Made by a program: the position numbers and the translations under genes
Notes under the pieces: generated by a model
The model's input: the letters and a program-made list of their open reading frames with translations, nothing else
The model's database searches: none
What the model was told of the DNA's origin: nothing
Part shown: one piece after another, positions 57,971 to 64,000 of the stretch
How positions within the stretch are numbered: position 1 is the stretch's first letter
Layout: the number at the start of each line of letters is the position of its first letter
NCBI GenBank assembly: GCA_937980645.1
Contig: CALJPQ010000031.1
Span: 1 to 64,000, forward strand
Reading direction: 5' to 3'
Length of the DNA stretch: 64,000 nt
Source of the DNA: an uncultured Saprospiraceae bacterium
GTDB lineage: Bacteria; Bacteroidota; Bacteroidia; Chitinophagales; Saprospiraceae

Positions 57971-60844
57971 TTAATCCACGACAAAGGTAGTAGATGCCGG
58001 TTTGCCGTCCTTTTGCATTTCCAGCACATAACTACCCTTTTGCAGATAAAACTTACCGGTATCGGCTTTTGTCAATTCGGGCACCTTTTTAGGGTCTTTC
58101 TGAGCGTCCTGCAAGGCTTTTTGATAGCGTTTAACAGCGGCCTCCTGAACGTCAAGCGCATAGGAAAACGTATTCAGCCCCGGTTTACAATCTACCTGCC
58201 CGCTGTTGAGCAGGATACCGTCTTTGGTCTTGACACTCCAGGAGGCTTTTCCGGGCGTTGCTGCGTAAAATGCGATGGATAGTTCCGGGTCTTTGAGTTC
58301 GCGCCAGGGTTGTTTTTTGCCCCAGTTGTCGCTGTATTTGACTTTGCCTGGCTCAAAGACGTGGATGGATGCGGCCAGTACTTCGGGCGTGAGCTGCTGG
58401 ATGGGGGCAATATTGACGCGGTAGAGCGAGCGCCCGTGAGTACCGAGGATGAGTTCACGCGCGCGTTTTTGAATGGCGATGTCGTGTACGGGCACTGTAG
58501 GAAAATCAGGGCAAAGCGCCTGGAAGGTTTTACCCCTGTCCAACGATACATAGGCGCCGGCATCGGTACCCACGTATAGCACATTGGGATTTTCCGGGTC
58601 TTCGCGCACGACGTTAATAGGTTCTGACGGCAAGTTGGTGCCAATGCGCTCCCAGGTGGCGCCATAGTCTTCGGACGCATACAGGTAAGGCGTGAAGTCG
58701 TCCCAGCGGTAGCCATTAAGGCTAACATAGACGCGGCTTTTATGGTGTGCGGAGGCGATGACGCGCGACACCCAGAGGTTGGGCGGAAGGGAGTCGGAGA
58801 TGCGCTTCCAGGTATCGCCGCCGTCGCGCGTTACATGGAGGAGGCCGTCGTCGGAGCCAGCGTAAAGCAGGCCGAACTTAAGCGGGCTTTCGCTGATGGT
58901 CGTGAGGGTGCCATAAGGGACGTTGCCGGCACGGCCGCCCTGGGTCAGGTCGTCGGAAATGGCTTCCCAATTGTCGCCGCGATCGAAAGAGCGATACAGC
59001 CGATGGGCACCGATATAGAGCACGTCGGGCATGTGGGTACTCAGGTGGATGGGCGTCTGCCAGTTAAAACGCAGCGGGCGTTCGCCCAAGTCGTGTTTAG
59101 GTGTGATGGCCTTTCGCTTGCCGGTCTTTTGCTCGATACGGAAATAATTGCCAAACTGGTATCCGGTGTAGATGATGTCGTTGGTGCGTGGGTCAATGGC
59201 CACTTGCATACCATCGCCGCCTAACAGGCCCTGGTAAGGGTACTGACCGGTCTGATGCCAGCTACTGGAAGCCTGGTAGGTGGATGGTCCAACCCAGACA
59301 CCGTTGTCCTGCGTACCACCATAGACGCGATAGGGTTGTGCGTCGTCCACAGCTACTGCGTAGAATTGCCCTACGGGTGGTTGGTTGCACTTGACCCAGG
59401 ACTCACCGTCGTCCCAGGAGATGTTCAGCCCGCCGTCGTTGCCATTGACCAAATGACCCGGGCGATTAGGGTTTACCCACAAGGCGTGGTGGTCCACGTG
59501 TACGTTATCACCGTTGATATTGCGCCAGGTGCGGCCACCGTCGTCGCTGCGGATAATGTAAAAGCCCAGCAGATAAACCTTGTCGGCATAGTTGGGCTGG
59601 CAGCGGACGTTGGAGAAGTAGTAGCCGTAGGTGAAATTCATCTGTTCCAACGGCTCTGGATGCGTGCGTTTCCAGGTGCGGCCACCGTCGTCGCTGCGAT
59701 ACACTTCGGCGCCGATGTAGTCCACCTCGAAAAGCTGAGCGTTGGCGTCTTCCAAATACTCGACCAATGTTTGGGGAGACACCTTACCTTTTTGGACTAA
59801 GTCCTTGATTTTCTTTGCATTATATTTATCCGGAAAGCGGTTTTCCTTCAGAAAGTCGTCTATTTGCTCGTCGGAGAGTTTGAGGAAGGCCGCAACGCTC
59901 ATGGTGCGCAGGGCATCTTTGGTGAGGGCATCGGAGGTGGGCTTGTCCTTTTTGGGTTGTGGGTTTTGATTGTCTACGCAGGCATAGAGAATGGTTTTTC
60001 CGTCTTTAATGCCAGCATCTAAACCGATACGCCCGGTATTAGGTCCAGTGGGGAAGCCGCTGGTGGGAGTGGTCAATCGGCCCCAAGTAGCGCCGCCGTC
60101 GGTACTTTTCCAGATAGCCGAGCCTTCACCGGCGCCGCTGAAGTTCCAGGCCCGGCGTTCGCGTTGCCAGGTGGCAGCGTAAACGATATTAGGGTTTTGC
60201 GGGTCTAAACACAGATCAATAGCTCCCGTGTTTTCATCTACAAAGAGGGTGCGTTGCCAGGTGCGGCCACCGTCGGTGCTGCGATAAACGCCGCGCTCCG
60301 GATTGGGCGAATACAGATGCCCCAGTACAGCCACCCAGATAACTTCCGGGTCCTTGGGATGCAGCATGATGCGCCCGATGTGATGGCTTTCGGGCAGGCC
60401 ACGCCATTCCCAGGTCTTGCCATTATCGGCGCTGCGGTAGATGCCCGTGCCGGCGTAAGAAGAGCGGCTGCTGTTGTTTTCACCCGTGCCCACCCAGATA
60501 ACCCGGCGCTGCCAGTCCACGGCGATATCGCCAATGGTCATAGCGGCTTCCTGGTCGAAGATGGGTTTGAACGTTGTGCCATTGTTGGTCGAGTGCCACA
60601 ACCCACCCGAGGCATAAGCAACGTAGATTTCTGCCGGATCAGTAGGATTTACCTCTACATCAGTTACCCGACCAGAGAACACCGAGGGCCCTATGTTAAT
60701 AGCGCGCACGCTGCCCATGAGGGTGTTTTCCTTCAAAGCGCGATGCCGTTCGAAACCTTGCAGGCGTTCCTCTGCCGGCGTGGCCGTTTGGGTGAAAGCC
60801 CAGGAAGCACTCAAAACAAGGCACAACCAGAGGCTTTTTCTCAT
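57971..60844 (-). CDS. secreted sortilin/BNR-repeat (VPS10-like) protein
   Basis: The 957-residue protein has a signal peptide (KSLWLCLVLSASWAFTQ) and a large propeller made of sortilin/BNR-type blades, with many Asp-box-like motifs: STNNGTTF, SADNGKTWEW, STDGGRTWQR, SDDGGRTWKR, SDDGGRTWRN, WDDGESW, TRDGGDTWKR, SEDYGATWER. It contains a segment with a helical insertion (about 310-390). The C-terminal part (about 860-957) is a beta domain and not a T9SS sorting signal. Such proteins are common in Bacteroidota and often annotated as glycosyl hydrolases; no catalytic site is evident. Confidence 0.85.
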   Translation of the reverse strand: MRKSLWLCLVLSASWAFTQTATPAEERLQGFERHRALKENTLMGSVRAINIGPSVFSGRVTDVEVNPTDPAEIYVAYASGGLWHSTNNGTTFKPIFDQEAAMTIGDIAVDWQRRVIWVGTGENNSSRSSYAGTGIYRSADNGKTWEWRGLPESHHIGRIMLHPKDPEVIWVAVLGHLYSPNPERGVYRSTDGGRTWQRTLFVDENTGAIDLCLDPQNPNIVYAATWQRERRAWNFSGAGEGSAIWKSTDGGATWGRLTTPTSGFPTGPNTGRIGLDAGIKDGKTILYACVDNQNPQPKKDKPTSDALTKDALRTMSVAAFLKLSDEQIDDFLKENRFPDKYNAKKIKDLVQKGKVSPQTLVEYLEDANAQLFEVDYIGAEVYRSDDGGRTWKRTHPEPLEQMNFTYGYYFSNVRCQPNYADKVYLLGFYIIRSDDGGRTWRNINGDNVHVDHHALWVNPNRPGHLVNGNDGGLNISWDDGESWVKCNQPPVGQFYAVAVDDAQPYRVYGGTQDNGVWVGPSTYQASSSWHQTGQYPYQGLLGGDGMQVAIDPRTNDIIYTGYQFGNYFRIEQKTGKRKAITPKHDLGERPLRFNWQTPIHLSTHMPDVLYIGAHRLYRSFDRGDNWEAISDDLTQGGRAGNVPYGTLTTISESPLKFGLLYAGSDDGLLHVTRDGGDTWKRISDSLPPNLWVSRVIASAHHKSRVYVSLNGYRWDDFTPYLYASEDYGATWERIGTNLPSEPINVVREDPENPNVLYVGTDAGAYVSLDRGKTFQALCPDFPTVPVHDIAIQKRARELILGTHGRSLYRVNIAPIQQLTPEVLAASIHVFEPGKVKYSDNWGKKQPWRELKDPELSIAFYAATPGKASWSVKTKDGILLNSGQVDCKPGLNTFSYALDVQEAAVKRYQKALQDAQKDPKKVPELTKADTGKFYLQKGSYVLEMQKDGKPASTTFVVD
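57982..57989 (-). promoter_or_regulatory. candidate promoter -7 element inside the 3' end of the sortilin-like gene
   Basis: The minus strand reads TACCTTTG within the last codons of the sortilin-like gene, 56 bases before the lipoprotein ATG at 57925. It could give that gene its own transcript, although a chance match in a Thr-Thr-Phe codon context is possible. Confidence 0.35.
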
Positions 60845-60948
60845 GAATGTGGCTAAAAGTCGCATAGTACCGTTTTGCGCAGTTGCGAATAATGGCTGCG
60901 AAGATAGGGCAAGTAAAGACGGAGAGAGACAGCCAGCAATGCTGCTCA

Positions 60949-61584
60949 TCAATGGGCCAGGAAAGTACGCATCAACTGCGCCATATCCATATCCGGCGTT
61001 TTTACAATGCCGCGAATGCCTACGCTTTCGGCTGCACGAACATTGACCTCCAAATCGTCAATGAAGACCGTTTCTTCGGGCCGAAGGCCGGCATCCTGCA
61101 AAACATAAGAATAGATGCGTTCGTCGGGCTTGCGCAAACCTACTTCGTGAGAGTAATAAACGGCATCAAAATAGCGCTGGCGGAAGTTGCTCCGCTGATG
61201 CCTCTCTACCATGTATTGATCTATCCAGCGCGCATGCAGGTCGTTGATGTTGCTGAGTAAAAAGACGCGATAGCGCTCGCGTAAGCGCTCCAGCAAACCG
61301 AAGTATTCCGCTGGCATTTCGATAAAGATGGCGTTCCAGGCATCGAGAACCTCCGCTTCTGTGAGTGTAGGCTCCGTAGCATTTCGGAGAAACGCTATAA
61401 AAGCTTCTGTGCTCAATACTCCCGTTTCGTAGCGATTGAACACATCGGCGGCTATCAATTTGGCGCGGGCGGCTTCAAACTGGTCGTCGCCCAGCAGATG
61501 GCGCAAACGTCGCTCTGTAGCGCCTAAGTCTAAGTGAAACAATACGTTACCAAAGTCAAAGATGATGTTTTGAAAACCGGACAT
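60949..61584 (-). CDS. HAD-superfamily hydrolase (HAD-IA type)
   Basis: The 211-residue protein has motif I IIFDFGNVLFHLD, motif II FLLSNINDLH, the conserved lysine in GLRKPDERIY and motif III/IV TVFIDDLEVNVRAAESVGI. The cap is the small four-helix type. In motif I the second aspartate position is Gly-Asn (DFGNV), as in many phosphatase-like HAD-IA proteins. Substrate unknown. A TTG start at 61608 is possible but ATG at 61584 matches the family. Confidence 0.88.
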   Translation of the reverse strand: MSGFQNIIFDFGNVLFHLDLGATERRLRHLLGDDQFEAARAKLIAADVFNRYETGVLSTEAFIAFLRNATEPTLTEAEVLDAWNAIFIEMPAEYFGLLERLRERYRVFLLSNINDLHARWIDQYMVERHQRSNFRQRYFDAVYYSHEVGLRKPDERIYSYVLQDAGLRPEETVFIDDLEVNVRAAESVGIRGIVKTPDMDMAQLMRTFLAH

Positions 61585-61664
61585 GCGCGTTTTGCTTTTT
61601 CCGGGCAAATATCCGACGACCGCTGTTGGCGGCAGGTTAAGGTTTTACATACGCCAGTACTTTT

Positions 61665-63464
61665 TCAGTTGAACTGCTCTGCGCGCAGCTGATCCACCAC
61701 TAATGGTTTATCACTATCGGCATTCCAGAAGAGGACCTCTGCCTGATTGAACGAAGCTTTGGGTAACCGCAAATCCTGATAAATCTCGCGCGTTTCACCG
61801 CCATTGAGCATGCGAAAAACGCGGATCATTCGCTCGTGTATCACCTGTTCACCTGATTTTACTTTTACAATAAACTGAGCCATTTTCCACACGTTCCACT
61901 CCTTATCGCCTGCCCGAAAGACAGCCGACACGCGCAACTTGGCGCCATCCTGCGGAGCAATGGGAAAAGCGAACACCTCACTGAACTGTTTTGCTGCACT
62001 CAGGCAGATACTGCGGCGCCCTTCGATAGGCGGTAATGGACAATCCTCTGCTGCTGTTCCGTCTTCAAAGTTGTTCTCATAAATGAGCCGAACGTTCTGG
62101 CGGTGCTCGCCATAGTCGCGATCGGTGTCCAACATTTTTTTCACATCCACAGGGGCTTCCCAACTCAAAAAGGTACGCCAGAAATAAGCACGCGTCGAAC
62201 TCTGGCTCCAGCAAACCGCCGCGATGCGCCTGATGCGTCAACCAGAGGTTGTAATAAATAAAAAATGCGCACAGCGCCCAGATGATAGCCCGAAAAACAG
62301 CCCGCATATCGAAGACCCGCTGCACAAATGCGGCTAATGGAAATGCCAGCACAGCGTAGCTCTGCACCATAGCGCGCTGCCCCAGGCTACCGCCGTACCA
62401 CCAGATAGACCAGGCGAAGGTTACGTACAGAAAAAGCCCGAAGAAGATCGCTATCGCCCAGAAAAGCTCACGGCGGCTTATCCAGAGTTGCCATAACCCA
62501 GCCAGAGCAAAGACCATCACGGGCGTGTAAACCAACCAGCCTTTTCGATAGCTGAACAGTCCCTGGAGCAAATGTGGATGCAACCAATCGAAGCCCTGAT
62601 CCTGATAACTGTAAACCAATCATTCGCCGGCAACAACTTTCCAATAAATCACCTGTAGCTGCCGACGGCAACAACAGCACCAGCCGACAAAAGCAGGTGT
62701 GTAAAATGCTTTTTCCAAAAGGCCCACCGCTCTGCCACATCCGTGCGCGTGGCTATGCCCCAGCCCAATGGAAGCAGCGCGGCCATAATCTCCGTCGGGC
62801 GTGTCAGTGCCATCAACCCCAGCAGCCCACCAATTACCAGCGCCTTCCATCCGATGGGCCGCTGGTGATAAGAAATAGTCATCCCTATCAGCAAGGTGTA
62901 CAGAGTGAACAGGTAGTTGTGCGTCATAGCACCGTTGATGGCCGCATAGTCCAGGTAATTGGTGGCCAAAACGATTAGCGCGATGGTAACCGCTATCGCT
63001 TTGTCAGAAAAATAATGAAGCAGATTGCGGCGCAGCACCCACAGGCCCAGCAGTGCCACCAGAAGGCTGCCCATGCCAATAGCCGCCTGATACGGGAAAG
63101 AGAAACCATCCGCTTCGTAGCCCAGCGCTGGCGCCAACGAATGTGCCAGAAGAAAGAACGGCAGATACTGTACCGCCAGACCACAGGAGTATTTGATCAC
63201 ATAATTGCCCGACGGGTGCAAAAAAGCCTGGCACGGCCCGTCGGAAGGCTGATATTTCTGGTAAATAGCGTCTCGAAACCCTAATTGCCTGATATCCCGG
63301 TAGATGAACAAGGCCGGCAGATAGAAGTAGTAGCCGTAAACGTCCCAACTCAATGTTGCCTCGGTCCGGGACTGCCGCCATTTGGGATAATAGAAAACAC
63401 TCACTGCCACCAGGAACAGGGCGCATCCGATATAGGCCCGAAAGGAAAGGGAATGGTGTTTCAT
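61665..63464 (-). pseudogene. decayed gene for a polytopic membrane protein (possible glycosyltransferase-C-like)
   Basis: Three frames on the minus strand continue one another. Segment one (63464-62649, 271 codons) encodes about seven helices, with DVYGYYFYLPALF and FLHPSGNYVIKYSCG. It loses frame near 62656; the shifted frame continues QVIYWKVVAGE and meets a TGA (62620-62622) where TGG is expected, then YSYQDQGFDWLHPH and further helices. A second shift near 62190 leads to the last part (RTFLSWEAPVDVKKM to LRAEQFN at 61665), a beta-rich C-terminal domain. Two shifts plus one stop argue for a real pseudogene more than a sequencing slip. A promoter element remains upstream. Confidence 0.75.
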
Positions 63465-63484
63465 ATGTAAAAATTACCCTGAGA

Positions 63485-63492
63485 CAAAGATA
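63485..63492 (-). promoter_or_regulatory. promoter -7 element (TATCTTTG) of the decayed membrane protein gene
   Basis: Exact TAnnTTTG match on the minus strand 20 bases before the ATG at 63464; the promoter outlived the reading frame. Confidence 0.5.
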
Positions 63493-63576
63493 ACGACCAA
63501 CCTACCTTCCACTTGCCGTCAGCCGATATTTGCAGCAGGTAATCTCATTAGAACACCTTGCGTTCTCCTTGCTGCG

Positions 63577-64000
63577 ATGAAGTACACCCTTCTCATTACC
63601 GCCGCCCTTATTGTGTTAGCGTGGCCGTTGGCTGCACAGCCTGTAGCGGAATTTGTGCTGGAAAAACTACCTGAATTTATCAATTCGCCCTACGCGGAAA
63701 TCACGCCCGTCATCAGCCGCGACGGGCGCACGCTATTCTTTACGCGCGTGGCATATCCGGAGTTTTGCCGGTATCTTTTTTTGGACAGCATTGACCTGCA
63801 CGAAAAGTTTCCGCCCGAACGCTACGAGCGCATTTTGCGCAACATTTACTCCGAATTGGAGCGCAAACCTGTGAGCAGTCCGGCGGCATCCAGCTTCAAT
63901 CAAGATGTCTGGATAGCCGAATCTGACTCCGCTTTTACCTTCTACCTCCTGCAGCACCCGGGTCCGCCGCTCAACAATGCTTTGCCCAACAGCATCACGT
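63577..64000 (+). CDS. 5' part of a secreted PD40/WD40-like beta-propeller protein
   Basis: The open frame runs from ATG 63577 off the right edge (141 codons seen). It has a signal peptide (KYTLLITAALIVLAWPLAAQ), then LPEFINSPYAEITPVISRDG and RTLFFTRVAYPEF, the usual entry of PD40-type propellers that in Bacteroidota often carry an OmpA-like C-terminus. The last visible part (FNQDVWIAESDSAF) continues the propeller, and PPLNNALPNSI matches the repeat N-x-P-L-N-(n)-N-A-x-N-S of these proteins. Whether an OmpA domain follows cannot be seen. Confidence 0.75.
   Translation, partial: MKYTLLITAALIVLAWPLAAQPVAEFVLEKLPEFINSPYAEITPVISRDGRTLFFTRVAYPEFCRYLFLDSIDLHEKFPPERYERILRNIYSELERKPVSSPAASSFNQDVWIAESDSAFTFYLLQHPGPPLNNALPNSIT

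Overview
The window is chromosomal DNA from a member of the Bacteroidota. The evidence is the many TAnnTTTG (-7) promoter elements in front of genes, type IX secretion (Por) C-terminal sorting domains on two secreted proteins, long Bacteroidota-type Lgt and ParC proteins, an ECF sigma factor of the common Bacteroidota group, OmpH, a PpiD/SurA-like foldase and a BNR/sortilin-like exoprotein. Base composition is moderately GC-rich for the phylum and genes are densely packed. I cannot name the genus; an environmental chitinophagal or saprospiral lineage would fit. I saw no rRNA, tRNA, CRISPR array, complete IS element or prophage.

Layout. 1-1550: start of a MoxR-like ATPase (minus), an ECF sigma factor and a small unknown gene. 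1716-4219: a small accessory spot with a relic of a Uma2-family endonuclease and a SEFIR-STAND-TPR protein that resembles NLR-like phage-defence proteins. 4491-8615: the most interesting part, a cysteine/sulfur operon. It holds a 1-Cys peroxiredoxin, a CysM-like synthase, a Mec-like JAMM protease, and a CysO sulfur carrier fused to a MoeB/ThiF adenylyltransferase and a rhodanese. It contains two short leader ORFs, each with seven consecutive Cys codons, followed by an intrinsic terminator and by sequence able to form a mutually exclusive antiterminator. This reads as a tandem pair of classical Cys-tRNA-responsive attenuators. 8680-11740: aspartoacylase-family hydrolase, Kbl, and an orphan LytTR response regulator. 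11741-12649: non-coding, repeat-rich. 12676-18000: HAD protein, SdiA-regulated-like propeller, secreted esterase and VIT/VWA-like protein (both T9SS cargo). 18229-31400: MetG, EttA, a deacetylase/acetyltransferase pair (AcuC-like and Pat-like), GNAT, OmpH, an acyl-CoA synthetase, Lgt and a membrane protein. 31382-44292: Dcd, an ACR3 arsenite exporter, a saccharopine-dehydrogenase-like protein, ClpB, RsmE, PanD, ParC and an unusual glycosyltransferase fusion. 44502-57087: PpiD-like foldase, TolC plus adaptor, YhhN, HPF, citrate synthase, PurE, YifB and a 2OG-Fe(II) oxygenase. 57155-64000: lipoprotein, sortilin-like exoprotein, HAD hydrolase, a decayed polytopic membrane protein gene, and the start of a PD40-like secreted protein.

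How the parts work together. In the cysteine operon, ribosome stalling on the Cys codons when charged tRNA-Cys is low would free a CCGAAG-containing strand to pair with the 5' arm of the downstream terminator, letting polymerase read into the peroxiredoxin gene and, at the second leader, into the cysteine-synthesis genes. Those genes encode a pathway like mycobacterial CysM-CysO-Mec: rhodanese/MoeB charges the carrier with sulfur, CysM moves it to an activated serine, and the JAMM protease releases cysteine. Here the carrier is fused in front of its own activating enzyme, so processing after the internal Gly-Gly may be needed. A 25-bp-periodic palindromic repeat sits in the cysM and parC 5' regions and has invaded the mec 3' end.

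All calls come from reading the sequence and recalling family features; no database search or structure calculation was run.
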